Source: a virus. Taken from it: a stretch of DNA of 64,000 bases. The translations under genes were made by a program, and so were the position numbers. The stretch lies in IMG/VR virus record IMGVR_UViG_3300036715_002161, positions 62,001 to 126,000 of that record; one strand, given 5' to 3'. The notes under the pieces are model-generated. The model made no database searches, was not told where the DNA came from, and was given only the letters and a program-made list of their open reading frames with translations. Positions 42,123-50,193 of the stretch are shown here, in pieces. Each line of letters starts with the position of its first letter. Within the stretch, counting starts at the first letter, position 1.

Positions 42123-42473
42123 CTACTCTTCACACTCTTCCCACTCAATACGAACACAGGCAATCCGACCTGAGCTGGAAGCTTGTGCTTCTTCTTCGGT
42201 TTTATGTACACAATACCCAAGCTTCCTACTCTTATAGATATTGATCCAGCCTTCACTCTTAACTGGAGCCATAAATAGATCACAGATAAAGTCGTGTTTT
42301 TTGTCGCGGAAATGTCCATCCACTGTGAAAAAGCGGACTCCTCCATTTATTACTGCACCAACCTTGTAGACGCTATTTTCTGATGGGAAATACGCAATAT
42401 CAGTTGCCGGTTCTCCACAGCCGGTTATTACTTTTGCACCGGCCAGAGCTTCTTCTAAATTAAAAGGTTTCAT
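42123..42473 (-). CDS. paralogue 3 of MKPF...GWINIY family
   Basis: 116 residues, MKPFNLEEALAGAKVITG, ICDLFMAPVKSEGWINIYKS, extra ECEE at the end. Its upstream 25 bp are nearly the same as those of copy 6, which points to block duplication of three genes. AGGAA ribosome site. Confidence 0.75.
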   Translation of the reverse strand: MKPFNLEEALAGAKVITGCGEPATDIAYFPSENSVYKVGAVINGGVRFFTVDGHFRDKKHDFICDLFMAPVKSEGWINIYKSRKLGYCVHKTEEEAQASSSGRIACVRIEWEECEE

Positions 42474-42583
42474 TCTGTTTCCTATTGAAAGTTTCTACTT
42501 GACCGGTTAAAGAATTGTTTGACCAGGCCGCGATATACTATATTCCCTTTTGAAGTTAATACTGTTGCGCCTAGTCTTTATAC

Positions 42584-42659
42584 TGGTGGGACCGCCCAGG
42601 GATGATCTGGGATAATACAAATTATGAGTTTGCTGCATTACCAGTTATGCTACAGTCCC
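42584..42659 (-). tRNA. tRNA with CAU anticodon (Met or Ile2)
   Basis: On the minus strand: acceptor GGGACTG/CGGTCCC (7 bp with one G-U), D stem GCAT/ATGC, anticodon stem GCAAA/TTTGT with loop CTCATAA (CAU), T stem CCCAG/CTGGG, discriminator A and encoded CCA. The T loop ATCATCC is unusual (no TTCRA), so processing or modification may be atypical. The anticodon could also be an Ile tRNA with modified C. 2 nt separate it from tRNA-Arg. Confidence 0.85.
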
Positions 42660-42661
42660 TT

Positions 42662-42738
42662 TGGTCCGACAGACAGGATTTGAACCTGTAACCTACGGAT
42701 TAGAAATCCGTTGCGCTATCCGGTTGTGCTACTGTCGG
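42662..42738 (-). tRNA. tRNA-Arg (UCU)
   Basis: Acceptor CCGACAG/CTGTCGG (perfect), D stem GCAC/GCGC region, anticodon stem ACGGA/TCCGT with loop TTTCTAA (UCU), T stem ACAGG/CCTGT with loop TTCAAAT, encoded CCA. Preceded by a TTAGATA/GTATAAG promoter, with about 19 nt of leader. It reads AGA, a common codon in these AT-rich genes. Confidence 0.95.
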
Positions 42739-42763
42739 TATAATAATATTTCCTTCTATGTTT

Positions 42764-42793
42764 CTTATACCAAGTTTACCTCTCAGTATCTAA
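42764..42793 (-). promoter_or_regulatory. phage promoter of TTAGATA-N16-GTATAAG class
   Basis: TTAGATA (42793-42787), 16 nt, GTATAAG (42770-42764), start near 42757, 19 nt before the 5' end of tRNA-Arg. Its upstream half overlaps the last codons of the deoxyribosyltransferase-like gene. Confidence 0.78.
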
Positions 42794-43138
42794 TTCGGTA
42801 ACCAGACTCTTTAGGTCGTAAAAAACCTTGGCCCCATTAGCCATTACCAGGTTGGCCACGGCCTGTAGTGACCTGTCCAGTAGAGGCCCAAATCTCAAAA
42901 ACACCAAATTGGGTCTTTTATTACTATCATCTACTTCGGCCACAGAATATACTCCGGTCATTTCTGTAGTTAAGACGTATAGACAGATGTCACATTCCCG
43001 CCTCTGTCTAATTTCTTCGGCCTGGCACTCCGGAGTCCAGTCTGGGACCAACGGATTAAAGTAATCGCATTTGAGCATAGGAATAAGCTCGTCTCTCCAA
43101 TTGGAGCCAGCACAGGTACCACCTAGGAATATTTTCAT
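42776..43138 (-). CDS. nucleoside 2-deoxyribosyltransferase-like protein
   Basis: 120 residues, MKIFLGGTCAGSNWRDELIP, YFNPLVPDWTPECQAEEIRQ, CDICLYVLTTEMTGVYSVAE. This is the pattern of the nucleoside 2-deoxyribosyltransferase-like family: GGT.....WR, FNP.V..W, E...R..CD..LYV.T..M.G.YS.AE. Family members cleave or transfer bases of deoxynucleosides; phage members are little studied. Coupled to the 80-residue gene upstream by ATGA. Confidence 0.75.
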   Translation of the reverse strand: MKIFLGGTCAGSNWRDELIPMLKCDYFNPLVPDWTPECQAEEIRQRRECDICLYVLTTEMTGVYSVAEVDDSNKRPNLVFLRFGPLLDRSLQAVANLVMANGAKVFYDLKSLVTELDTER

Positions 43139-43377
43139 AGGCCAATCGGTCTCTTGTCCAAACCTGGAACGGCTAGTAGTTCAGCCAAGTCATCGACGTG
43201 CAGGCAGTCACACAGACAGGCATAGTCGTTTGCCGCCTGGATTACGGCAATATTACCATTGCAATAGCTACTACCTGGGGTGGCACTATGAAGTACTCCG
43301 AAGGAGACTACCTTGCCTCCGTCCAGTTTTACAATTTTGTCACCATTTTGGGCCTCACGGCCATTTCTGTAATGCAT
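43135..43377 (-). CDS. small hypothetical protein
   Basis: 80 residues; AGGA ribosome site before the ATG, stop overlapping the next start. Beta-rich (GDKIVKLDGGKVVSFGVLHS) and Cys-rich near the end (YACLCDCLHVDD). No family recognised. Two plus-strand open frames across it are shadows. Confidence 0.6.
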   Translation of the reverse strand: MHYRNGREAQNGDKIVKLDGGKVVSFGVLHSATPGSSYCNGNIAVIQAANDYACLCDCLHVDDLAELLAVPGLDKRPIGL

Positions 43378-43654
43378 ATTAGATTCCTTTCATTGGCCTA
43401 TTCAGCCCTTAAACCCTGCTCAGTTTGACACATCAATCTTTCCTGGTCCTCCCAGGTTACTAATATAATACCACTATTGAATTTAAAAAGTCTATATTTA
43501 AATTTTTCATATCTTACTCTGAAAGAAGTATTTAAAGTCCATAGTGGATTAGAAGTTTCTTGCCAGCCAAAAACTCTACCCAGCTGCCTTTAAACTAGGC
43601 CTTGGCAACTTCAAGAGGGCATTGTGGGATTTCCGGCACTTAATTTCATTCTGT
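43378..43654 (-). other. gene-free gap with a possible gene remnant
   Basis: 277 bp between the 80-residue gene and paralogue 4. On the minus strand a frame with no ATG (43589-43398) reads like a protein end: GRVFGWQETSNPLWTLNTSF, YEKFKYRLFKFNSG, TWEDQERLMCQTEQGL. It follows a TAA and has no usual start codon, so a decayed gene is possible, as is chance. No clear promoter or hairpin was seen. Confidence 0.35.
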
Positions 43655-43999
43655 TTACTCCTCCCACTCAATACGAACACAGGCGATAATATTTGAGCCA
43701 GCTGAAGCTTGTGCTTCTTTTTCGGTTTTATATATATTCCCCATTGACTTTCCACCCTTATAGATATTGATCCAGCCTTCACTCTTAACGGGAGCCATGA
43801 ATAGATCCAGGAAAGCGTTGGGACATTCCTTAGATAGACATCCAGCCACTGTGAAGTAAGAGGTTTCTCCGTTTATTATTGCATAAACCTTGTAGGGACT
43901 GTTTACTGAAGGTAAATACGCAATATCAGTTACCGGTTTTTTCTCGCCAGTCATTACTTTTGCACAGGCCAAGGCTGCTTCTAAATTAAATGGTTTCAT
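43655..43999 (-). CDS. paralogue 4 of MKPF...GWINIY family
   Basis: 114 residues, MKPFNLEAALACAKVMTG, SVNSPYKVYAIINGETSYFT, DLFMAPVKSEGWINIYKG. A GGAG ribosome site and a 12-nt gap to copy 5. SVNSPYKV is shared with copy 2. Confidence 0.75.
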   Translation of the reverse strand: MKPFNLEAALACAKVMTGEKKPVTDIAYLPSVNSPYKVYAIINGETSYFTVAGCLSKECPNAFLDLFMAPVKSEGWINIYKGGKSMGNIYKTEKEAQASAGSNIIACVRIEWEE

Positions 44000-44011
44000 T
44001 ATATTTTCTCC

Positions 44012-44359
44012 TTACTCCTCCCACTCAATACGAACACAGTCTATCGGACCTGTCCAACCTGAAGCTAGTATTGCATCTTCTTTGGTTTTATAAATACACT
44101 CTCCTGGCTTTTCATCTTTATAGATATTGATCCAGCCTTCCTTTATAACTGGAGCCATGAATAGATCCATGAGAAGGTTGGGGTTTTCGTCTGAGATACG
44201 TCCAGTCACTGTGAAAGTGGCGATATGCCCGTATATTACTGTGTAAACCTTGTGGCTCCCACTTATCGAGGGGAAGTATGCAATATCAGTCACCGGTTTT
44301 TTACTGCCGGTTATTACTTTTGCACCGGCCAAGGCTGCTTCTAAATTAAAAGGCTTCAT
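44012..44359 (-). CDS. paralogue 5 of MKPF...GWINIY family
   Basis: 115 residues, MKPFNLEAALAGAKVITG, FPSISGSHKVYTVIYGHIAT, LLMDLFMAPVIKEGWINIYK. Closest to copy 1 (SHKV, TFTVTGRIS). GGAG ribosome site. Confidence 0.75.
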   Translation of the reverse strand: MKPFNLEAALAGAKVITGSKKPVTDIAYFPSISGSHKVYTVIYGHIATFTVTGRISDENPNLLMDLFMAPVIKEGWINIYKDEKPGECIYKTKEDAILASGWTGPIDCVRIEWEE

Positions 44360-44371
44360 TATATTTTCTCC

Positions 44372-44719
44372 TTACTCTTCCCACTCAATATGAACACAGG
44401 CAATAAGATTTGAGCTGGATGAAGCTCGTGCTTCTTCTTCGGTTTTATATAAACAATGCCCAATCCTCCCACCTTTATAGATATTGATCCAGCCTTCACT
44501 CATAACTGGAGCCATAAATAGATCACGGGTAAAGTCGTTGTTTCCGCTGTGGAATAAATATCCAGCCTCTGTGTACTGAGAGACTTCCATATCTATTACT
44601 GCATAAACCCTGTATCTACAGTTCGATGATGGTAAATACGCAATATCAGTTACCGGTTTTCCAAGGCCGTTCATTACTTTTGCACCGGCAAGTGCTGCTT
44701 CTAAATTAAATGGTTTCAT
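44372..44719 (-). CDS. paralogue 6 of MKPF...GWINIY family
   Basis: 115 residues, MKPFNLEAALAGAKVMNG, FTRDLFMAPVMSEGWINIYK, C-terminal IEWEE. It is the first copy transcribed and shares its upstream block with copy 3. It follows the DNA polymerase gene by 33 nt. Confidence 0.75.
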   Translation of the reverse strand: MKPFNLEAALAGAKVMNGLGKPVTDIAYLPSSNCRYRVYAVIDMEVSQYTEAGYLFHSGNNDFTRDLFMAPVMSEGWINIYKGGRIGHCLYKTEEEARASSSSNLIACVHIEWEE

Positions 44720-44752
44720 TCTGTTTCCTATCGAAAGTTTCTACTTGCATAG

Positions 44753-47551
44753 TCATCCTTTTAAATCAAACAAAACAGCCTCAATTTCAGGCTGGGTAAC
44801 ACCTCTATGTACTGACTTTAATTTCCCCCAGTTAAATCCAATTTCGGCATCGCTACCAATAGGTAGGTCAAGCCAATCAAAGGTTTCAACCAACAGATCA
44901 TCCATGCATTGGAATATAAGTTCAATTGCTTCGGCTACTCTTGGGATTGGTACTTCTAACTCAAGTGAGTCATATACCGTAGATGTAGCCATACCTCCCA
45001 AGGATTTAACTGCTTCACTGGCCCTGCCGAAAGCAAACAAGCCAGCACTACTGGTTGGACTTTGAATAAGAACATTCTGTGAATTTCGTAAGCCTCCTTT
45101 GTATACTGCCGTTCTACGAAATGGTGGCAGGGTGCCAAACTGCATTTTCCTAAATCCAAATACCGTTACCACAAAATGATTAAACTCGGCCATCTTATGG
45201 GCATTACTGATAAATACCTCAATACCTGGGTATGTCACAAAGTACAAGGCAATCAAACGCTCTGCCTCTGACAGTGGAATATCTAGGTTATGAGCAATGC
45301 CGTTTGCGGTTGAGCCGTAGATAATACCGAACGTCAAGGCTTTTGCCACCTGTCTTTTATTCTTATAATCTGAATACAGAGGGTTACGATCATCCTTAAG
45401 CACTACCACAAACTCTTCATACGGTATACCAAACATTTGACCTGCTGAAAAGCTATGAAAGTCCATTCCCTTTCTAATGGCTTCTAATAATAATGGATCT
45501 TTGCTCAATGCCCCTAGAACTTTAACCTCGGCAGAACTGAAGTCAAAAGTTACAAAGGCATTACCCTGTTCTACACAATAACACTCTCGTATGTTATACC
45601 CATGTTTTGCCCTGGGAATCTGGGTCAAATTAGGATCCTCACCGCTTATACGAAATGAACTGGTACCGTGCAAATTATAAGACGGGTGAATACGACCATC
45701 TCTTTTTACAAAGTTTAAGTAGTCTTTGATAAAAGTCCTCCAGGTGGAGGCAATGTCATTGCGCTTGGCCAACTGCCGGAGCCATTCCTCTTGGGTAAGA
45801 CTATACAATGCTCTGATGGCATCACCATCCGTAGAGGGGTCACCCATCTTAGTAAACTTCTGAGGGGTAAACCCTTTGACCTCATACAGGAATTTGGCCA
45901 ATTCTGTCCCAGAATCCAGATTGACATCGCCAGTAACTAGTTTGATTTCTCTTTCCAGGCTGTCCATGTCAGCCCTCATCCTACGATCCATGTCACGGTT
46001 CAAGGCCTTATCATACTTGATCCCATTTATCTCCAGGTCAGTAATGAAGTCAAAGGCTGGACCTGTATACTTTTCATATGTCTCCATTATACTGGGAGCC
46101 AATACCTCTCTTTTTTTAGACTCTGGACCATAAAACTCCGTATACTTTGGAGTAGTATATAGCCTGGTCCCAAAACTAGCGGCAAGCTGGCTTGTGGCCA
46201 AACAGTCGATGCCAGCATACAGTAAAAGGTCTTCCACAGGGAAATCCTCATAAGTCCTATATACCGGCTTACTTGGACTTAGCAGGCTGTCTTCTTCTTC
46301 CTCTCCTTCTTCTTCCAGATCTTTGGCCTTAGTCAGGTCTGGTAATTTGTCCTCATATCCCCCAAGCTCAGTCTCGGGGATCCAATCTACTACGGCCTGT
46401 TTTAGACCATACATTCCCTGTAGACCAGAGTTGATCATATGAAGAATCAGCATAGTATCGAATACTATATTTCGTATCTTTACACCAGTTGTATGCCAAG
46501 TATAAAGATAATCAAACTTCATATTATGACCTACCTTACCTATCGCTGGGTCAGTCAGAATTTCAGCCACTCCAGGCCAGATTAGGTCGGGGTCATACCA
46601 AGTATTTTCCCTATGCCATAAAGGAAAGACCACGGCCTTATAAATACCGTTTTCTTTATACCCAAACTGGGCGGTCAAGAGTTTGGCCTCAGAGTCCATA
46701 GGGTCAAGTCCTGTGGTTTCAGTATCATAGCTGAGTAATACATTGTTCCTACCAAGGGCCAATACGTGGGCTATTGCCTCCTGGGCTTCAACTTCAGTTC
46801 TGGGTATCCAGATATTTTCACCAGCTCTGGCCAAAGCTGAGTCCAGGTCAGGAACTCCAAGCTCTCCTTGTATAATTCTACGAACTTTGTTTAGATCGCG
46901 TAGGATAACGCTGTAGAAGTCAGGGCCCCAAAAAGCTCCGGTGGAGTTCTGTCTCAACATCATCAGTATTCTCGGGTGAAGAGTCAGTACAACTGGAATA
47001 TCTTTATATGTAAATATATCACCAAGATTATTCTTATTAGACTTCTTAAGACCCAGGGCTTTGGTAACCCCCGTGGTCAGACTTACAATAACCTTAGGCT
47101 TAAGCCGATCTATCTCGCTGAAGAGATAAGGTCTACACTTACGCATAGTAACTTCACTAGGAGCCTTGCCTTTTACCAGGTCAGCTGCATCTAGACTACA
47201 CTTTAGCAGGCTGGTTACCTTATAAGTAATGCCTGAATCAGTAAAGGCGGCCTTGGCCAGGTATTCGATAACTCCAAGGTTTATCTTCTCTATGGCATAA
47301 CCAGGCCTTTTGAACTTAGGATCGTCCAAGGCCTTATAATCTTGAATTATGAGAACATCCAGAGGTTTTTCTGGGTTTACTTTTAATAGGTAAAAAGAGG
47401 ATGGAGCTTTTTGTTTAAGGGTACAAACTTTGTCACACCATTGTGGTGATATTGTATCAAAGTTCTCTTTTGGGATAATTGCATCTTCTACGGCTTTTGT
47501 AGTCTTTCTGGAGTATAGTTCTTCCAAGGAAAGAGTAGTTAATTTCGCCAT
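44753..47551 (-). CDS. family A DNA polymerase with N-terminal uracil-DNA glycosylase-like domain
   Basis: 932 residues. The N-terminal 60-235 resemble family 4/5 UDG: PLDVLIIQDYKAL, VTSLLKCS, KPKVIVSLTTGVTKALG, PVVLTLHPR. The 3'-5' exonuclease begins SYDTETTGLDP (Asp276, Glu278), with GHNMKFDYLYTW and LLYAGIDCLATSQLA. An acidic Glu-rich loop near 420 splits it. Polymerase motifs: A TFDFSSAEVKVLG, B KRQVAKALTFGIIYGSTANG, C STVYDSLELEVP with Tyr860-Asp861-Ser862 where cellular enzymes have His-Asp-Glu. Role: replicates phage DNA. The UDG part suggests uracil handling, as with the SPO1 polymerase; its own activity is uncertain. Confidence 0.92.
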   Translation of the reverse strand: MAKLTTLSLEELYSRKTTKAVEDAIIPKENFDTISPQWCDKVCTLKQKAPSSFYLLKVNPEKPLDVLIIQDYKALDDPKFKRPGYAIEKINLGVIEYLAKAAFTDSGITYKVTSLLKCSLDAADLVKGKAPSEVTMRKCRPYLFSEIDRLKPKVIVSLTTGVTKALGLKKSNKNNLGDIFTYKDIPVVLTLHPRILMMLRQNSTGAFWGPDFYSVILRDLNKVRRIIQGELGVPDLDSALARAGENIWIPRTEVEAQEAIAHVLALGRNNVLLSYDTETTGLDPMDSEAKLLTAQFGYKENGIYKAVVFPLWHRENTWYDPDLIWPGVAEILTDPAIGKVGHNMKFDYLYTWHTTGVKIRNIVFDTMLILHMINSGLQGMYGLKQAVVDWIPETELGGYEDKLPDLTKAKDLEEEGEEEEDSLLSPSKPVYRTYEDFPVEDLLLYAGIDCLATSQLAASFGTRLYTTPKYTEFYGPESKKREVLAPSIMETYEKYTGPAFDFITDLEINGIKYDKALNRDMDRRMRADMDSLEREIKLVTGDVNLDSGTELAKFLYEVKGFTPQKFTKMGDPSTDGDAIRALYSLTQEEWLRQLAKRNDIASTWRTFIKDYLNFVKRDGRIHPSYNLHGTSSFRISGEDPNLTQIPRAKHGYNIRECYCVEQGNAFVTFDFSSAEVKVLGALSKDPLLLEAIRKGMDFHSFSAGQMFGIPYEEFVVVLKDDRNPLYSDYKNKRQVAKALTFGIIYGSTANGIAHNLDIPLSEAERLIALYFVTYPGIEVFISNAHKMAEFNHFVVTVFGFRKMQFGTLPPFRRTAVYKGGLRNSQNVLIQSPTSSAGLFAFGRASEAVKSLGGMATSTVYDSLELEVPIPRVAEAIELIFQCMDDLLVETFDWLDLPIGSDAEIGFNWGKLKSVHRGVTQPEIEAVLFDLKG

Positions 47552-47581
47552 TATATTTCCTACTTGGGTTGATCGGAGGTG

Positions 47582-47827
47582 TTACTCTTTCTTATACCAC
47601 GAATTTCCTATTATTCCATTTCTGGCCTTGAAAATTGTCAAGGCTAATATTTCCTCTGACAATTTAAAAAAAGACTCATTTAACCTCTGGTAGGCTGCCC
47701 TATGTTTGGGCGAGCCTGGAACCAGTTGTTGTAAGTCTTCTTTTAAAATTTCGAGAGAAAGACGGGACAGTTTCTGCTGAGTATGAACCTCGGCCACTAC
47801 TGATAAAACTGGGTCTTCCTGATCCAA
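47582..47827 (-). CDS. small hypothetical protein
   Basis: 81 residues from a TTG at 47827, right after the TGA of the previous gene. Helical and acidic (LSLEILKEDLQQLVPGSPKH). No motif known. A GTATAAG-like sequence in its last codons lacks the upstream TTAGATA, so I do not count it as a promoter. Confidence 0.5.
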   Translation of the reverse strand: MDQEDPVLSVVAEVHTQQKLSRLSLEILKEDLQQLVPGSPKHRAAYQRLNESFFKLSEEILALTIFKARNGIIGNSWYKKE

Positions 47828-47828
47828 A

Positions 47829-48113
47829 TCAGCGTCCCGGAATAATGGTCAAGGATACTTTTACAGGCTTGAAAATAGACCCGGCAAAATAGCGAGCCAC
47901 GTTTCGACTAGTACATACGAAGTTGTCTAAACGGTTGGAACTTTTATGTACCAAACCCCAACGATTACTTTTGGCATTATGTACTAATACTTCAACCTCT
48001 ACTTTACGAATTACTCCTGTTTTATTGTCTCGGGCATCTTGTCTAGTGCCATATAGAGGAATCTTTGAATTTTTCAACTGGTCTTCACACACCCACATTT
48101 GTTTTGTAATCAT
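47829..48113 (-). CDS. small hypothetical protein
   Basis: 94 residues with an AAGGA ribosome site. Basic beta-rich body (VIRKVEVEVLVHNAKSNRWG), one early Cys (MWVCEDQLKNSKIPLYGT). No family recognised. Confidence 0.55.
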   Translation of the reverse strand: MITKQMWVCEDQLKNSKIPLYGTRQDARDNKTGVIRKVEVEVLVHNAKSNRWGLVHKSSNRLDNFVCTSRNVARYFAGSIFKPVKVSLTIIPGR

Positions 48114-48129
48114 TTTATTTCCTTTTAAG

Positions 48130-48360
48130 TTAAGTTTTAGGTTTTCTTACCCGGCGGACCACCAATGGCCCAAAGGTAAAATTAATGGTTAGAAATTTGG
48201 CATCATAGGCAGCTCTTATTGCATCAAAATCAGAATCTGCCTTAACTACACCAAGCCTTGGAAGGGGACCCCATTTGGGTTTCCAATAATCTGGAAACAC
48301 ATCATAGGTATAAGTAAATCCCCGGTACCTACTAGAGTAATACTTTACTGTTGGCTGCAT
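48130..48360 (-). CDS. small hypothetical protein
   Basis: 76 residues, aromatic-rich (YYSSRYRGFTYTYDVFPDYW), basic tail (VVRRVRKPKT). No family recognised. A terminator-like hairpin lies just upstream of its start. Confidence 0.55.
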   Translation of the reverse strand: MQPTVKYYSSRYRGFTYTYDVFPDYWKPKWGPLPRLGVVKADSDFDAIRAAYDAKFLTINFTFGPLVVRRVRKPKT

Positions 48361-48371
48361 GTTAATACTTA

Positions 48372-48392
48372 AAATCTGGGAGAATTCCCAGT
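48372..48392 (-). terminator. terminator-like hairpin between RNA ligase and next gene
   Basis: CTGGGA/TCCCAG (48376-48381 with 48386-48391) is followed on the minus strand by ATTTT. It lies after the Rnl2-type ligase gene and 12 nt before the ATG at 48360. The stem is short, so it may only attenuate. Confidence 0.55.
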
Positions 48393-48414
48393 TCCAAGAA
48401 TAATACGTAATACA

Positions 48415-48960
48415 CTACTTGTCAATGATTACTTTCCAATAAGACTTAGATTTTTCTGCATATACAACAAGTCCTTCTGGTCTCATAAAACCAGGAGAAG
48501 CCATGGAGCCATCAGTTTCAAGCCGGGTTCTACACTCAGAAATCCCCTTATTTAATTCTTCTTGGCAAGATTCAGCCATGTATGGAATATTATGGCAGCA
48601 CAGGCTTTTCTTAGTAGGGTTGAAAAGACTAAATCGTTTTTCAGTAAGTTCATACCCCCGGTTTATACTCTGCCCCCACCATTCACCAAAATGGTGACCT
48701 ACTCCTAGGTCAAGTATAAGTTGCTCGGCATTTTTGGCTACCCAGGACCCCAGGCCATAGTGATCAACTTCAAGACTTAATAGTCTACTACGGCTTTGAG
48801 CTCCTATATAATAGGTAAGTCCTTCTACTTCAAGATGATTTATAAACGTATCAAAAGCCTCCTGCTGTATTACTATACAGGCATTTGTGCCATCTATCTT
48901 TTCTGTAATATGAAATACTTCATTTTCTAATCTTGGTATTTTTGGCCAAGCAATAAACAC
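48415..48960 (-). CDS. RNA ligase, Rnl2-type
   Basis: 181 residues, shorter than T4 Rnl2, with the nucleotidyltransferase motifs: I EKIDGTNA (Lys21), III-IIIa HHFGEWWGQSINRGYELTEK, IV RPEGLVVY, V YWKVIIDK. So the catalytic domain is complete and no C-terminal domain is seen. Family role: seals 3'-OH/5'-PO4 nicks in RNA. It is one of two ligases of different classes in this window (other at 56678). Confidence 0.82.
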   Translation of the reverse strand: MFIAWPKIPRLENEVFHITEKIDGTNACIVIQQEAFDTFINHLEVEGLTYYIGAQSRSRLLSLEVDHYGLGSWVAKNAEQLILDLGVGHHFGEWWGQSINRGYELTEKRFSLFNPTKKSLCCHNIPYMAESCQEELNKGISECRTRLETDGSMASPGFMRPEGLVVYAEKSKSYWKVIIDK

Positions 48961-48969
48961 TTATCTCTC

Positions 48970-49161
48970 CTATACAATTAGGTGTTTTTCAATTTTCGGC
49001 ACTGAATAGTCTTGTAACTCCTCTACTAAAATGTACTTGTTAAGTCTACGGGCGGCGGCCATTACTATCTTCTCTTCGCTAAGGCCCAACCCGCCCCTTA
49101 CTACGGTATAGTCAAGGACCTTAATCAAATCTGATTTCAAGTTGTGCGCTGTCTGGTTCAT
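48970..49161 (-). CDS. small hypothetical protein
   Basis: 63 residues from the ATG at 49161, which gives a 41-nt overlap with the gene upstream; an in-frame TTG further in would remove the overlap but has no clear ribosome site. Helical. No family recognised. Confidence 0.45.
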   Translation of the reverse strand: MNQTAHNLKSDLIKVLDYTVVRGGLGLSEEKIVMAAARRLNKYILVEELQDYSVPKIEKHLIV

Positions 49162-49360
49162 GTTGTGGGTTCTCTATAGTTTTTCCCAAGGCTTTATCGA
49201 TAGAATTTGAATGGTACAATTTAAGTATCAAGTCCTCCTGGAAATGAATCTTCTTGGCGGCCTCTTCTAAAAGATCGCTGATTCTGTCTGGCTCACCTCT
49301 AGGAATACTTCTACGAATTTCCTCCCTTTTAAGTAGGCGGTAGACCAAGTCATCCTCCAT
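49121..49360 (-). CDS. small hypothetical protein
   Basis: 79 residues, AGGAG ribosome site, helical and charged (RLLKREEIRRSIPRGEPDRI, then EEAAKKIHFQED). No family recognised. Confidence 0.55.
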   Translation of the reverse strand: MEDDLVYRLLKREEIRRSIPRGEPDRISDLLEEAAKKIHFQEDLILKLYHSNSIDKALGKTIENPQHEPDSAQLEIRFD

Positions 49361-49927
49361 TTAATTACTCCTAAGACCTGTAACAGATGCAGAAATATTT
49401 AAATAGGCGTTTTGTGTCCCTTGAGAATTACTGATAAATCCTTTGGTAAAATCTCTGGCAATACCGTAGGACTGACCTACTGCAAAGGCATCTTGGTTTG
49501 CGGCCAGGAATACTACGGTCCAACCTTCTCCCTGCTTTGTCTCAATTAGCTGTTTGACCTGAGAGGTTGTAAACTCCTTGCTGGCATTTTCCCCACCATC
49601 AGTAAGAATACAAAGAATTACCTTGTCAGCCCAATCTTCCGCTTTGATACGAACTGCCTGTTCGTTAATTAGTTTGCCTAGGGAGTCCAAAAGAGCCGTA
49701 GACCCTCTGGGGACAAAAGTCTCACAGGTCAAGTCAGTAGCTTCACTCAGTTTTTTACCCTGGTAAACGTATTCGAAAAAGTCATCAAACAGGGCCAAGG
49801 TCATACGAGCCTTCCCCTTAACTTCTCTCTGATCTTTTAAAAAAGTGTTAAATCCCCCAATGGCATCCTCTGCTATTATGGCCATGGATCCACTACGATC
49901 AATAAGTGTAAGTATTTCAGTTTTCAT
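49361..49927 (-). CDS. von Willebrand factor A (vWA) domain protein
   Basis: 188 residues from the ATG at 49927, one base after the previous stop; a longer frame to 50005 is open but would overlap that gene. MIDAS: LIDRSGSM (Asp10, Ser12, Ser14), then RGSTALLD (Thr) and LTDGGEN (Asp), all expected metal-site residues. Family role: metal-dependent protein binding. Such free-standing vWA proteins occur in large phages with unknown partners. The IS.S.QG...AYLN end is not known to me. Confidence 0.78.
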   Translation of the reverse strand: MKTEILTLIDRSGSMAIIAEDAIGGFNTFLKDQREVKGKARMTLALFDDFFEYVYQGKKLSEATDLTCETFVPRGSTALLDSLGKLINEQAVRIKAEDWADKVILCILTDGGENASKEFTTSQVKQLIETKQGEGWTVVFLAANQDAFAVGQSYGIARDFTKGFISNSQGTQNAYLNISASVTGLRSN

Positions 49928-49928
49928 T

Positions 49929-50177
49929 TTAGCTATTCTCTGGGTGCATAGATTCATATTCTTCAATGGCAAAGTCCCATCCGTCCCAATTATCAACCCC
50001 TGCATTTCTAAGACAATACAGAAGGTCAGAGTCAGTATAAGCCTCCTCTATTTCTTCAGCTAAGCCATCCAATCTTTCCTGGAAGGTATGTACCATATCC
50101 ATTACTTCTGAGCTCAACTCCAGCTTACTAAGTTCAGCCTGTAATTCTGTGTATTCCAGCAACATATCTTTAATCAT
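49929..50177 (-). CDS. small acidic coiled-coil protein
   Basis: 82 residues, mostly helix (LQAELSKLELSSEVMDMVHT), acidic with an aromatic end (GVDNWDGWDFAIEEYESMHP). Stop TAA one base before the vWA start, so coupling to it is likely. Function unknown. Confidence 0.55.
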   Translation of the reverse strand: MIKDMLLEYTELQAELSKLELSSEVMDMVHTFQERLDGLAEEIEEAYTDSDLLYCLRNAGVDNWDGWDFAIEEYESMHPENS

Positions 50178-50193
50178 ATAACTTTCTCCTAAA

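Noticed and set aside
43071-43428. Two plus-strand frames of 103 and 76 codons
   Set aside because: They lie antisense to the coupled 80-residue and deoxyribosyltransferase-like genes.
47591-47597. GTATAAG on the minus strand upstream of the DNA polymerase gene
   Set aside because: It falls in the last codons of the 81-residue gene and has no TTAGATA at 15-16 nt.
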